DNA from: Cryptomeria japonica
Taxonomy: Eukaryota; Streptophyta; Pinopsida; Cupressales; Cupressaceae
NCBI RefSeq assembly: GCF_030272615.1
Contig: NW_026729174.1
Coordinates: forward strand, 95,803 to 159,802
DNA length: 64,000 nucleotides
Direction of reading: 5' to 3'
Shown piece after piece: positions 1 through 13,206 of the stretch. The notes under the pieces are model-generated. The model was not told the DNA's origin. It worked only from the letters and a program-made list of their open reading frames with translations, and ran no database searches. The translations under genes and the position numbers were made by a program. How positions within the stretch are numbered: the stretch's first letter is position 1; each line of letters starts with the position of its first letter.

Positions 1-62
1 TACATTCATATATATATATATACATATACATATACATACATACATATATATACATATATATA
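1..62. repeat. TA/CATA microsatellite
   Basis: Alternating TA with interspersed CATA units. It is the insertion site of the solo LTR that follows. The last five bases (ATATA, 58-62) recur right after that LTR, though in such a simple repeat the match is weak evidence for a target duplication. Confidence 0.9.
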
Positions 63-3000
63 TGTAATGCCCCGCTAGGAAACCCCGAAGGGATAAGCCA
101 AAAATACAAGAATAGAGTGCAAATTTTTTTTTTTTTTTTAAAGTTACAACACATAAGATGCAACAAGATAGCAAAGATTCAGATTACATAGCGGAAGACA
201 TCAACTAACACCTAAAGAGTTTCCCAACGAGATTACTTAAATTTCACAATTCACTTAACTCACACAATTAATCCAAAAAGCTGAATATCTTAATAACGAG
301 ATAATTCATAATCAGGATAATTCCTTTCCAAAGAGGGAAATATAAATCACAAGCGAAGATTCATCATTAAGATCCATTCATAATCTTCATTCAAGCTTTT
401 CATTTAAAATTACAAACCATACATCTATCATTCTAATACACTAGGATTTCATCATAACATAAGAGATCTTTCCAAGCATATTTAAATTCCTTAACAACAA
501 CTGAGTATAATTCATTACTCTAAGTTACATTCTTTCCTATTCCAACTTATTGCATTTCAAAAGATGATTGCATACTAGCATCTACGATAAATCTCATCTA
601 AACCACTTAAGCATTCAATCAACATGGCATTCAAGGAGGAACCACATATAAACATTTAAAGTTAATTCCATTTATCCACTTAACCATTCTAACATAAGTT
701 AATCATACATGATAAAGCTGAATAAAGGAAACATAAGAGAATACATCACATAACACCATAATGATCTCGGAGTTCACCCCTAACGGGCTACATCTCCGGG
801 TCTGCTCAACTGCAAGACCCCTCTGATAAATAAAAACGTTAAGAATACAAGAGGTTACAATATACAATCCAGCCATCAAGGTGATACATAAACAATATAC
901 CAACGACCACATCGGTCAATAATACATAAACGATCCCTGCGAAGAACAGGATCCAGCTGAACATAATCAAGCTAATATAAAGGTCCAGAAGAGCATCCAT
1001 AAAACTGAGCCATCACCACCCAAGGTCTAACATGAAACCGATACTCACAAGGGCAGAGACAAAAGGATGACCCACAAGATACTCAAAACAGGACAAAACG
1101 ACAACACACTAGCGAACGTAGGGACAAGTGTCATCACACAACCTGGTATGGATACCATGGCAAGTCTTCATAGGTCTCGGCCCCATACACTAGGTCACCC
1201 TGGCAACCTAATCTGAGCTTCCGGCCCATCCAAGCCTCATGTGGACCCACACATCCTCTCGTGAAGACAAGGAAGATGGTTTGCCATTTCAGGCCTTCTC
1301 ACAGCATGTCGAATCTATGATAGCACTCGTCCCATGTGTGAGGCACATTTATCGTACTTAGAGATTACATTCTAATCTACTGTTAGGTTATCACTTATTA
1401 GACTCACTTTCGACGGGTTACCCAGCAGCCACTTTGGGCGCGGCCCCCAATCGAAAGCCACTTTCCCATACGACACTAGATTATACTCGGACGAACTCAA
1501 AACCAAGGAATACACATGGTCAGACGAACGGAGTTCAAGAAGGGAGAAACAATCATCTGGTCAAACACGACTCATAGATGCACACTTACTAACGGTACTC
1601 TAACTAGAGACCTGACAAACTAAGGTCAGCCACGAATCAACATTCGACTCACACACAAGGAATATGACCAACTAAGACAACATCACAATACAACAGTCAA
1701 CTCAAAATTCGAGGACTGAAACAGGTACCCCAAATCATTCCATACGACAGGGACCTATCAAATTAAGCACTCTTGCCATTTCATAATTAAAAGCGAATAC
1801 AGCAATTAAACTCGCAAAGGCAATGAACAGAAAAGACAATATTCAACAGATGCAATCTTTCCAAATTGGTCTAAACATTAAACGTCGATCAAGTTTTCTA
1901 CAAGATCCAAATCAGATTACGGTTATCTACCTCATCAAGGGATAAGTTGTTCTCGGTTTTCTAACTCTCTAAGGTTCCAAGCATTAAACAGACATATAAA
2001 GCCATAAAGAGTTTTTAAACCAATTCATATTAATTAAACTCAGACAACCATTAATCAAATAACTAATATATTTAATCTCCGACAAAACATCATTAACATA
2101 CTGGTCTAAAACCGACCTCTACAGTTTCGCATTTTTCAATCCCAGATACTCTATACGGATCACGGAATATTAATATAAAAAGGAAATCCAAATGAAGATA
2201 ATTATTTTCAAAAGCATATCGTTAAATTTCTAATGCCCAATGGTTGATTATTCGTTTCTAATATCTCCAGATGGCTTATAACATTAAAATCTTCAACAAT
2301 ATATTTATTCATGAATAAGGTATATTTTAACTCAACAAGAATCTCCAATAAATCAATATTTGATCTTTCCAAAATATACACAATTAAATTCCGAGCTTGC
2401 ATAATAAGCTAACAAAGAAAATCATCGGCATAATCCATTTATGCCACATTTCTCATCATAAAGACTTAATTTACAATCTTCATAAACTAATATTAAAAAC
2501 ATTTATATATTTCTTTTTAAAAAAAAAAAATACATATAAAAATAAACATCTTTTAAAAACTAATTTAAAAACCACAGTTTAAAAAAAAGAAGGGCGGCGA
2601 AGGCAGCCCATGCCCTAGCCGCAGGCGAAGGGTTTCGCGCGGGCGGCGCTCACGGTGGTGCCCGCAGGTGCCGCGGCGCCCTGCGGCCACCGCGGCCCCT
2701 GCGGCCACCGCCGTGAGCCGCGGCCAATGCCCAACCGCAGACCACAAGGGACGGTAAAGGAGGAGCAAGGGGGCGAGCGAGGGGAGAGGGGAGTAAGGGG
2801 AGCGTGCGGGGGAAGGGGAGGAGGAGCGGGTGGAGCTCCGCTCCCCGCCCTCCAAACCCCAACCCAAACAGTGTTAAAACAAACGCACGGCCCGCTAAGA
2901 ATATATTGTTTTTGTTTTTTAAAACACACAGTTCGGTTTCTAAACAAATAAAACGATATACAATGAAACCCTTCAAAATTTACATTTCGATTTACATAAA

Positions 3001-4222
3001 ATCCGGTTTCAATAAAATAAGCTTTGGGTTTCCTATATTCTTGATGGTATTCATTTCCTCCAAACACAATGGGATTCAAACCACCCAAAAGGAAACATTG
3101 AGGGATAACAAAATCTCAAAACAAAATTTTCAGCCAATTCAAAATGGCCAAACAGGGAACTAATTTATTTTATTTTTCTAAAAACCAAATGGTTAAACAG
3201 ATCCTACCTGATCTCGCATTCCTGGCAAATCTGCCGAAGAGTCCAAATCTCCAGCTCCCAAATCCTTCCTTCTCCATCCAAAACCCCCAAAATTTCTTTC
3301 CAACCAAAAATTCTCCAAAAAATGTCCATCCCTCAATTTTCCCCAAATTTTGGGTTATATGGAAGAGTTGACCAAAAATTCCATTTTTGGAATTTAAATT
3401 TTTTTTTTTTAAAAATAATTCACAAAATTAATCCTTTCTAACTATCACAACAAATCGACTTGCCTTTTCAATTAAAAAATCGATTTTCTCATTTAATCAA
3501 ATTTAGCCTTTCTAATATCAGAAGCCAACAGAATACAATTAATCTATTGCGATAAAATATAAAACTTTCCTTTTCAACAACATATATAAAATGCATTTAA
3601 TATTCCAAAATCAGTCATTTAATCGAACTTACTCCCAATTGAAAATAAGCAATTCATATCAACGAAAATCGCATAACGAAAACCTGTTTAATTTAATCCA
3701 TTAATCTTCAATGCACAAATACATATATTTAATAAAGAAAATTACTAAGGACTAATTAACCAATTAACCATGCACATCAAGCACGCAAATCGAGAAGGTC
3801 AACCAAACAGACGACTCGCAAACCCAAACAAAAGGGATTACCGACGACGACTGACGATGCTCACTTGAGCACGACTAAGGCCGACTAGGGTCTTACGACC
3901 ACCTAATCCAACTCTAAGGATTTAAAAAGGTACACTCAAACCTGTACATCCAGGTGAAGACGAACTTCGCACTCATGCGGCGTTGTACCTGAAATTTCCT
4001 GCAACCAAGAGTCATACATGTATACATATATAAAATTTAATGAAAGCGTTAGCTCAATATTGATACCACGAAATAGGTACACTAAATAACTTGCATACAA
4101 CTAGTGAGAAAACCACATCAATAGCTATGCGTTAAATCAAGCATCTGACTGTAACATCATATTAAGATAAACTAATCAAGATTAAACCAAGGTTAGAAAT
4201 AGATTAGGGCAGGGGTACTACA
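63..4222 (-). mobile_element. Solo LTR, copy 1 of a ~4.2-kb LTR family
   Basis: The unit starts TGTAATGCCCCG and ends GGGGTACTACA (TG...CA) and is flanked by ATATA on both sides. It aligns along most of its length with 8031-12379, which has a different flanking duplication, so each is an independent insertion reduced to a single LTR. No gag or pol motif is visible; open frames inside are short and unrecognised. Minus orientation is inferred: read that way it starts TGTAGT and ends GCATTACA, like the other LTRs here. Its size recalls the very long LTRs of non-autonomous LARD-type elements, but family membership is not established. About 340 bp (2235-2570) does not align with copy 2. Confidence 0.8.
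2588..2870. other. GC-rich island in solo LTR copy 1
   Basis: An abrupt run of GCGGC/CCGCGG motifs followed by a G/A-rich tract (GAGGGGAGAGGGGAG type) lies in otherwise AT-rich LTR. It contains the partly palindromic GGAGCGG...CCGCTCC around GAGCTC. Frames are open on both strands because AT-rich stop codons are rare here. The reading frames differ in copy 2, so I do not call genes. It could be an LTR promoter or leader region, which is inference. Confidence 0.7.
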
Positions 4223-4337
4223 ATATATATATATATATGTATGTATGTATGTATGTATATACATATGTATATATATGTACATGTATGTATATGTATATGT
4301 ATATATATATATATAGATATGTATATACATATATATG

Positions 4338-4421
<84 letters not shown>

Positions 4422-4424
4422 CAT
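4223..4424. repeat. AT / GTAT microsatellite
   Basis: Compound simple repeat: AT units, GTAT units, then about 70 bp of pure AT (4349-4418). It continues the repeat seen at 1-62, consistent with the solo LTR having inserted into it. Tyrosine/isoleucine frames across it are artefacts. Confidence 0.95.
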
Positions 4425-6290
4425 CTATTTTTGTCCCTCTTCCTCTCTCCTTATATCTTCATTTCTACATCTATGTTTATCTCTCCCTCTATCTCTAAAC
4501 TATCTCTAAACATGTTTCCCTCTCTCTATCCATACATCTCTCTCTCTGTATCTCCATATCCCTCCTTTTAAATTTTTTCCATAATATAATTCCCCAAGCT
4601 TTCACACAAGACATCAATTAAACCATTGAACAAACAATTTTTTTGCATTGTACGTGACATTCACATAGTGCATTACACACCAATGTGCACACAAGGTATC
4701 AAGATAAGCACAATGACACACAAGATGACATCACCAATGCATCAAGTGTGGAGGCACAAATCGAAAGACTTCACTAATCATGTGAAAGCTAATTGTTAAA
4801 TTTGTTGCACAAACAACATCATTTTCTAAATTGTCTATTGATTGAGCTCATGCGTTGCAAATGTATGCAACCAATAGACCAAAAATTAATCCTAATCAAC
4901 CTTTCACACCTCTTCGTCATACCCATTGCACACCAAGGTGCAATTGCTAGTGTAAACCATTTGTTCAATCCTATAGAGTTTGTAATTATATGGAAAATGT
5001 TTGATGTAACTCTATTTGATAAATCTATGTTGTTTTGGAAAGTGTTAAAAAAAAATGATTTTGATTGTCATTATATTGTACATACTACAGATCTTAATAT
5101 ATGAATCTTTCTACTACAAATCCTAATACATGAATCTTCCTATTCTTTATTTCAAAGATTTGATGTTAGTGACAAATAAATGATTTCTATATGATAAATT
5201 ATTATATTATTCAACTTAAAAAAACAAAAACATTTTGTGATATGTTACTTTGGTCACTATTCTTCTTTATCGTTTCAAATCAACTATGCTCACTAATTGT
5301 TTTAGTAGGTGTTTACAACATGATGGTTTCTAATTTTTTAAAGTTGAATGCCATTGTGAGGTAGGTAGGCAATTTTAGATTGAAAGCTACTCATTATTAG
5401 TAGCACTTGCATCAAATGGAGGTGCAATGGTTACACCAATAGTAAAATATGCATTAACTGATATATCGGAGGGTATGAATTGAAGAATGTGAGAAATGAA
5501 TATAATAGCATCCTGATAGTAGTATCATAGTGTTCTAGTAGTAGTATCTTGTGAGGATGATTGAGTTTATATGACCTTGAGATATTTACAACGTTGACAT
5601 GTTCTTTGCTACAATCTAGTAGTGCATTTCACTCAAAAGAAGGGAAGTGAATTGCCTCGAGTTATTTGCAACTTTGATTCACTAGGTATTTTGTGCCAAT
5701 GATTTATTCTAACTTCATGTTCTTAGCTCTTTGTATAATATATTACATTAAAAAGAAATAAACGATTTACAATTTATAGTATTTGACACATCAAGTGACA
5801 GATTAGTTTGTTAATTAGGGAGCTATAATCACCACATTAAATTCACTTTCTTCTGCAAACATTCTTTGTTCAAGGAATTATTCACAACATACGTCATGTC
5901 TCATGTAAAATGAAACAAAAAGATCAAAATAATGTTTTCAGATTTGATTTTTTTGTATAAAGAAATTGATTATATAAGTATATTTGATTATAAATTTACA
6001 ATATATATTCTTTATAATTTTTTATTTTTATTTTATCAATAAAGGGCAATAGCTGGAATATATTTAAAATATAGTATAATATTACATTAGAAGTCTATAA
6101 AACATTAAAAGATGAAAAGCATACCATAAGAAAATTAATAAAAATTGCCTAACTAGAGCAAGAGACTAGAGCCGAACGAGTAAAATGAGACCATTTCTAC
6201 ATACAAAACAAAGTTAAAAGTTTCAAACGAGAGACCAAAGAGAACAAAAGACTCTCAAAGCATATTCTTTTTTTTTTTATCAATAATATT
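4425..6290. other. Gene-poor AT-rich stretch
   Basis: It begins with a pyrimidine-rich CTCT tract (about 4431-4570) and then becomes plain AT-rich sequence. A 103-codon plus-strand frame at 4793-5104 resembles nothing I recognise and is not supported as a gene. No RNA gene or mobile-element terminus was seen. Confidence 0.6.
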
Positions 6291-7523
6291 TTGTATTTTA
6301 TTGAATAAAACTAAATAGTACATCTTCATCTGGATTATATCCCTCAAACCACCAAAAAGGTCACCCATAAAAGACTCCAAACGACCCATAAAAAAAGTAT
6401 CCATAAACCCGTAGTCCGCACAAACCCTACCCCACATCTACAAGTATGAGAATGTCATATACATAGTGCCAGACAAAAAACTGGCATAAACTATTCAAAC
6501 TGTTCTAACTGAAAGTTCAGATTTTCAAAACAAGAATTTAACATAAAAAAGAAATGGCATGAAGAGGTACCCTTCCCTGCAGCATGTTTATCTCTCTTTC
6601 TTCACCGCCTTTGCATTCGATGAGCTCGTAGCTTCCCTAGCCCTGTTCACTTCACTAGTCGGTTTGTTAGCCTGCGATATATTCTGCTTGGCCATTTCCA
6701 TAGTTAGGTGCCTGGTTATTGGTCACATCCTTTGTTCCTCCTCCACCACCCAAGCTTCCTCCTTCACCTGCCTGATAATATCCTCCAATTCCATGATTTG
6801 AATGTACATTATCAGGCCCTCCCAACCTCTCCTCACATCATCCTGAAATCTTGCTTTTACTTCTTCTCGATGTCTCATAAAAGGAATTCATGTCTGCCTC
6901 TAAGCTCAACGTGCTCCTCTAGAATGCCTTCTAAAACATTAAAGCCGCATCCCGAGACTGCCCACTCCAACAAAGATTCCATATTGAGCAAATAATCTCT
7001 TGGTGCTATCATCGTCATCACTTTTCTCACCTCCACATGAGAATAAGAAAATTCGAGTCCCCACACCATAATTAAGGAATAGATAACCACCCTTGTTCTA
7101 TATCTATGCTCGATAACAGCCACCTCCTCACCAAGAACTAGTTGAACAACCCTCAAGAATAGGGGGTCCTTCGGAATGAACATGTTTTGTAGCCATTTTG
7201 CAGGAACCAGACCCCAAAAAGCAAGCATAAGCTTAGTTGTTATGAGTATGAAATTGGCTTCCATATCGCACTCCCCAAAAAATTGCCTAACTCTACACAG
7301 AGACCACTATTACCACCACCAAAATCGCTCGACTGCCACAATGAATGAACACAAATTCTCATTGTAACAATAAATGAAGCTCTCCCAACTCCCGCCGTCA
7401 ATGCAAAGGATTTTGGCATTAATTGCTTGTAATACTCAGCTAGCCTAGGCACACGAACAAAGAGAAAAGAAATACATTTCACACATTTCAAGTATGACAA
7501 GGTACTGTACTTAGCAGATTATC
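6291..7523 (-). other. Unrecognised, possibly decayed minus-strand coding sequence
   Basis: The minus strand has moderately long frames at 7240-7500 (86 codons) and 6875-7264 (129 codons), followed leftwards by a glycine-rich stretch near 6700-6780. The 6875-7264 frame reads like real protein (for example the segment RDYLLNMESLLEWAVSGCGF), but I cannot assign a family. It lies immediately 3' of the RNase H fragment at 7524-8005 and could be part of the same decayed retroelement or an unrelated pseudogene. Confidence 0.3.
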
Positions 7524-8005
7524 TTAACTCCATTGAATGGTACTATCATTTCCGTCCCACCACCTCATCTCTCCCTTATCTAAATCACATTCCACATTGA
7601 ACAATCCGTCGGCACTGACATTTCCACTTCTCCTTACATGAGAGATGCAAAAATCTTGAAAAGATTTTAATATTTAGCAGATTAATGTGATAAACTTATT
7701 TAATCTCTAGCTCGGGCTTACTCCTTTCATGATTGTGTTAACCACAACTTGCAAATCTCCCCTAAATGGACTTTCAAAACCTTCATGTTTACTGCCAAAT
7801 CAGTTGCTAACAAAACCGCTTGCACCTCTGCCTCATTATTTATTCCATCTTGCAGTCTTTTTGCTCCTTTAAAAAGAACCATCCCTTCATCATCGCAAGC
7901 CCCGTCATAGTTGATCTTAACCCATCCTCGTTCGGGTTTTAACCAAATCTCCTCCTTGTTTCCAAAGTTCTTACAAACAGGATTAACCCATGAACAGATC
8001 TCAGA
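7524..8005 (-). pseudogene. RNase H domain fragment (plant LINE/RVT_3-like)
   Basis: The minus strand from about 8005 reads a tryptophan-rich lead-in, then WVKINYDGA, then NNEAEVQAVLLA, and after an interruption ISHVRRSGNVSADGL, ending at TAA (7524-7526). This is the order of a plant RNase H-like domain: the DGA aspartate, the glutamate of the NNEAE motif and the aspartate of the final ADGL segment are all visible. The usual glycine-rich loop after the first aspartate is shortened and the middle is broken by stops. Such domains sit at the C-terminus of plant L1-type LINE ORF2 and also occur alone. No reverse transcriptase lies upstream, because the solo LTR at 8031 adjoins it. Confidence 0.6.
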
Positions 8006-8025
8006 GCATTATCTTTATTTATATA

Positions 8026-8030
8026 TTCTA
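8026..8030. repeat. Target-site duplication, left (TTCTA)
   Basis: TTCTA directly precedes the TG of solo LTR copy 2 and recurs exactly at 12380-12384. A 5-bp duplication is what LTR-retrotransposon integrases make. Confidence 0.85.
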
Positions 8031-11000
8031 TGTAATGCCCCGCCAGGAAACCTCGAAGGGATTAAGCCATAACACAAGAATAGAGTGCAATTTTTTTTTT
8101 TTTTTAAAAAATTACAACACATAAGATGCAACAAGAAATCAAAGATTCAGATTACATAGCGGAAGACATCAACTAACACCTAAAGAGTTTCCCAACGAGA
8201 TTACTTAAATTTCACGATTCACTTAACTCACACAATTAATCCAATAAGCTGATTATCTATATAACGAGATAATTCATAATCAGGATAATTTCTTTCAAAA
8301 GAGGGAAATATAAATCACAAGCAATGATTCATCATTAAGATCCATTCATAATCTTCATTCAAGCTTTTCATTTAAAATTACAAACCATACATCTAACATT
8401 CTAATACACTAGGATTTCATCATAACATAAAAGATCTCTCCAAGCATATTTAAATTCCTAACAACAACTGAGTGTAATTCATTACTCTAAGTTACATTCT
8501 TCCATATTCCAATTTATTGCATTTTAAAAGACGATTGCATACTAGCATCTACGATAAATCTCATCTAAACCACTTACGCTTTCGATCAACATGGCATTCA
8601 AGAAAGAACCGAATATAAGCATTTATAGTTAATTCCAATTATCCACTTAACCATTCTAACATAAGCTAATCATACATGATAAAGCTGAATAAAGGAAACA
8701 TAAGAGAATACATCCCATAACACCATAATGATCTCGGAGTTCACCCCTAAAGGGCTACATCTCCGGGTCTGCGCAACTGCAAGACCCCTCTGATAAACAA
8801 TAAGGTTAAGAGTACAAGAGGTTACACCATTACGATCCAGCCATCAAGGCGAAATATAAACAATATACAAGCGACCGCATCGGTCCATTAATACATAAAC
8901 GATCCTTAAAAAGAACAGGATCCAGCTGAACATAATCAAAGCTAAAACAAGAGGTCCATGAGAGCATCCATAAAACTGAGCCATCACCACCCAAGGTCTA
9001 ACATGAAACCGACACTCACAAGGGCAGAGACAAAAGGACGACTCACAAAGGTACTCCTAACAGGACAAAACGACAACACACTAGCGAACGTAGGGACAAG
9101 TGTCATCACACAACCTGGTATGGATACCATGGCAAGTCTTCATAGGTCTCGGCCCCATACACTGGGTCACCCTGGCAACCTAATCCGAGCTTCCGGCCCA
9201 TCCAAGCCTCATGTGGACCCACTCATCCTCTCGTGATGACAAGGATGGTAGTTTGCCATTTCAGGCCTTCCCACAGCATGTCGAGTCTATGATAGCACTC
9301 ACCCCATGTGCGAGGCACATTATCTTATTTAGAGATTACATTCTAATCTATTTAGGTTATCACTTATTAGACTCACTTTCGACGGGTTACCCAGCAGCCA
9401 CTTTGGGTGCGGCCCCCAATCGAAAGCCACTTTCCCATACGACACTAGACTAAACTCAGACGAACTCAAAACCAAGGAATAGACATGGTCAGACGAACGG
9501 AGTTCAAGAAGAAGAGGACAACCATTTGGTCAACACGACTCGAAGATGAACACTTACTAACGGTACTCTAACTAGAGCCCTGACAAACTAAGGTCAACCA
9601 TGAATCATCATTCGACTCACACATAGAGGATATGACCAACTATGACAACATCACAATACAACAGTCAACTCGGAATCGAGGACTGAAACAGGAACACCAA
9701 ATCATCCATACGACAGGGTCCTACTAAACAAAGCAACACATGCCATTTCATAATTAAAGGCGAATACAGAAATTAAACTCGCAATGCAATAATCAGAAAG
9801 GACAATATCTTCTCAAAATGATTTAAACATTAAAATCGATCAAGTTTTCTACAAGATCTATATCGGCTTACAGATATCTACCTCATCAAGGGATAAGTTG
9901 TTCTTGGTTTTCTAACTCCTAAGGTTCAAAGCATCGAACAGGCAAATTAAGCCATAATGAGTTTTTAACCAATTCATATAATAAAATTCAGACAACCATT
10001 AATCAGCTAAAATGAGATATTTAATCTCCAATCAAAACGCCATAGACCTACTGGTTCAAAATCAATCTCTACAGATTCATATTTTCAATCCCAGATGTAC
10101 TATACGGGTCACGGAAATATAAATATAAAAAGGAAGTCCAAATACAGATAACCATTATCAAAAGCATATCGTTAAATTCCTAATGCCCAATGATAATTAT
10201 TTCACTACTTCTCATTTACTCAAAAGATATGTTCTACAATAGCATTTAACATCATCAATTAGTAATTCCATAGTATTACAACGATTTCCCAATAACATAA
10301 TATTCTATTTCATTTTTTTAAACAATACTACCTCAATTAGCCAACTTCCCTAATCAGCTAGAAGGTAAGATCTAGATTTATAAATCCAAGATCAATAAGA
10401 TTTTAAATAGCAATATTCAATTGCGAAAATTCACAGTTTCAGAACTTAATCAGGAAAAGAGCAAAAATCATGAAATGAAATTGAATAGAGATTAACCTAT
10501 AACTCCATTACAAAATTAATCAATACCAATATAACGTTATCATGATATGCCACCTTTAATTATAATTAAGAAGCTAATTAAACTTATCATAAAAACAACA
10601 TACATTAACATGATATTACATATCATATGTTTTTTTTTTGAATGAAAAAAATACATTAAAAAAAAACATTTTAAAAACCACGTTCAAAACAAAAAAAAAC
10701 GCATTAAACAAGTGGCTAGGGCGGGCCATGCCCTAACCCTAGCCGCAGGGCAATGCCCGAGCGGCGGCGCCACTGCGGTGCCCGCAGGCTCCGCGGCGCC
10801 CTGCGGCCACCGCGGACCTGCGGCCACCGCAGTGTGCCGCGGCCGGAGTATTCAACGCCAGCGGGGGGGGGGGAAACAAAGGGAACGAGCGGGGAGAAGG
10901 GGGACGTGCGGGGGAGGGGAGGAGGAGCGGGTGGAGCTCCGCTCCCCGCCCTCCAACCCCAAAACCCAGTTTAAAACAACCATGCCCAGCTCTGTTCCGA

Positions 11001-12379
11001 AACAAATACGCACAGTCGGTATACAATGATTATATTTTTGGTTCAATACACAGTTCGGAAATTAAAATAAATGTTTTCATTTCCTTTAAAACACAGTTCG
11101 AACCACTAAAACAAAACGCCCATTATAGAGCTTGCTAATGGATTTCGATTCACTATAATTTCGGTTTAAACGAACAGGTTTAGATGTCAATTTACTTGAA
11201 GGTTTCTCATCCTTTCCAATAACAAAGGGTTTCAAACACCCAAACAGCAATGAGGAAAATACACATTTCCATCAAAATCTCCAGCCAAACTCATAATGGT
11301 CAATCAAATTGATTTTTCAAAAAAACAAATTCAGAATCCTACCTTCATTCGCAATCCTGGTATAGCTGAGGGAGAGCCCACCTGCCACATCCAACATCAT
11401 TCCTTCCCAAAAACCCCAATTCCATTCCCAATTTTCTTTCCCAAAATAAAATTCTCCAAAAATGTCCATCCCTCCAAATTTCCCCAAATTTGGGTTATAT
11501 GGAAGAGTTGACCCAAAAATTTCTATTTTTGGAATAAAAATTCTTATTTAAAAAAAATAATCTTCCAAAACTAATACACAAAATTAAATCCTTTTCTAGT
11601 TACAACAACAAATCGACTTGCCTTTTCAAATCCAAAATCGATTTCCTCAATCAATTCAATTTAACCTTTCAAATCAAATAAGCCAACAGAACACAATTAA
11701 CTCTATGGCGATAAAATATAAAACTTTCTTTTCAACAGCATATATAAATGCATTTAATATTTAAAATCAATCATTAAATCGAATTTACTTCCAATTTAAA
11801 ATAAGCAATTCATTAACAACGAAAATCGCATAACGAATACCCGATTAATTTAATCCATTAGTCTTCAATGCACAAACGCATAAATTTAATTCAAATAATT
11901 ACTAAGGACTAATTAATCAATTTAACCAAACACACCAAGCACGCAATACGAGAAGGACAACCAAACAGACGACTCACAAACCCAAACAAGAAGGGGATAC
12001 CGACGACGTCTGGTGATGCTCACTTGAGCACGACTTAAGGTCAACTAGGGTCTTACGACCACCTAATCCAACTCTAAGGATTAAAGAGGTACACTCAAAC
12101 CTGCACATCCAGGTGAAAATGAACTTCGCACTCATGCGGCGTTGTACCTGAAATTTCCTACAACCAAGAGCCATACATGCATACATACATAAAATTTAAT
12201 GAAAGCGTTAGCCCGATATCAATACCACGAAATAAGTACACTAACAACTTGCATACAACTAGGGTGAAACCACATCAATAGCTATGCGTAAAATCAATCA
12301 TCTGACTAAAACATAATATTACGATAGACTAATCAAGATTAAACCCAGGTTAGAGATTGAATAGGGTAGGGGTACTACA
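8031..12379 (-). mobile_element. Solo LTR, copy 2 of the ~4.2-kb LTR family
   Basis: Starts TGTAATGCCCCGCC, ends GGGGTACTACA, 4349 bp, with a perfect TTCTA duplication on both sides. The sequence is colinear with 63-4222 apart from small indels and one non-homologous block (about 10195-10650). No retroelement protein motif is visible. The unique duplication shows that it lost its internal region and second LTR by LTR-LTR recombination, or belongs to an element replicated in trans. Minus orientation is inferred from terminal similarity to other LTRs here. Confidence 0.85.
10700..10985. other. GC-rich island in solo LTR copy 2
   Basis: Counterpart of 2588-2870: CCGCAGG/GCGGCC-type motifs, a G-run near 10863-10872 and the same AGCGGGTGGAGCTCCGCT core. 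It is conserved in position and composition between the copies, but reading frames are not conserved. Confidence 0.7.
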
Positions 12380-12384
12380 TTCTA
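12380..12384. repeat. Target-site duplication, right (TTCTA)
   Basis: Exact match to 8026-8030. Confidence 0.85.
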
Positions 12385-12702
12385 TATAAATTATATCTTC
12401 TATATGATTTAAATAATTTATAAAAAAAATTATTACGACAATGATTTCATAAAAGAAGTTAAAAGAAAAGTCATTATTAAAATACATTATTTTAACCTTT
12501 ACAATAATATTAACTAAATCTTATCAATTCCTTTTCAAATTAATTTTCATCCTTATTATTATTTAAAATTAAAATTTATTTTAACTAATATTATTAAAAA
12601 ATCATTTCAAATTAAAATACTAAGATTTTACCTATTCTAATCCCCTTCTCCTTTGGTTTTACTCACCCACATGTGCGAATAAGAACGACAGGAAAATAAA
12701 TG
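12385..12702. other. AT-rich sequence, nothing recognised
   Basis: Low-complexity A/T-rich DNA with no coding or repeat match seen elsewhere in the window. It probably belongs to the host sequence that received solo LTR copy 2. Confidence 0.5.
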
Positions 12703-13005
12703 GTAAATTGTATTCAAAATTGTCTATTATAATACCAAATTTATTGGAACAATTGTTATTTATAATCAGCTCTTACCTTCAAGGTTGAGCATTCCAATTG
12801 TGTGAATACCAAATATTGTTGAAATGTAGTCCCAAGAAATTTAATTTGCTTGGATGAGGCTAATGCTAAAAATATTATGAAGAATAAATGATTGGTGAGT
12901 AGTTCATGTAAATAATTAAATAGTCAATTTTGAGAAGTTCATTAGGTTCTATGTTACATTCTAGTAAACTCGTAAACTGGAAATGTTTGCTACATGTGTA
13001 ATTTG
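12703..13005 (+). repeat. Dispersed repeat fragment, matches 55080-55467
   Basis: Shared landmarks in the same order are GTAAATTGTATTCA, TTATTTATAATCAG, CATTCCAATTGTGTGAATACC, and GGTTCTATGTTACATTCTA. The 55-kb copy is longer, with extra segments after the first third. No terminal motif or coding capacity is visible. Confidence 0.7.
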
Positions 13006-13206
13006 CAATCTGTTATGTCATTTGTGTGTATGTTATGAAATATTGATGCTCCAACTTGTATTATGAAAAACAAAAATCTCATCAAATAGAGGTATTTAGT
13101 ATTTACAGATTAGATTGGACTTTGTGGACAGTCAATGCACTCTACAATTCACTTTCCTTGTTTAGTTCCTTGGAGACAGGTGGTTGCACCTGGGCTCCAC
13201 ATAAAG

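Noticed and set aside
2565-3163. Several overlapping frames of 98-157 codons on both strands
   Set aside because: They arise from a GC-rich island poor in stop codons. The frames are not conserved in the second copy, and the predicted proteins are low-complexity.
4218-4571. Tyr/Ile-repeat proteins
   Set aside because: Translation of an AT/GTAT microsatellite.
63-12379. A single retrotransposon with 4.2-kb LTRs around 4223-8030
   Set aside because: Each unit has its own 5-bp flanking duplication (ATATA; TTCTA), and the sequence between has neither a primer site nor a polypurine tract next to the units.
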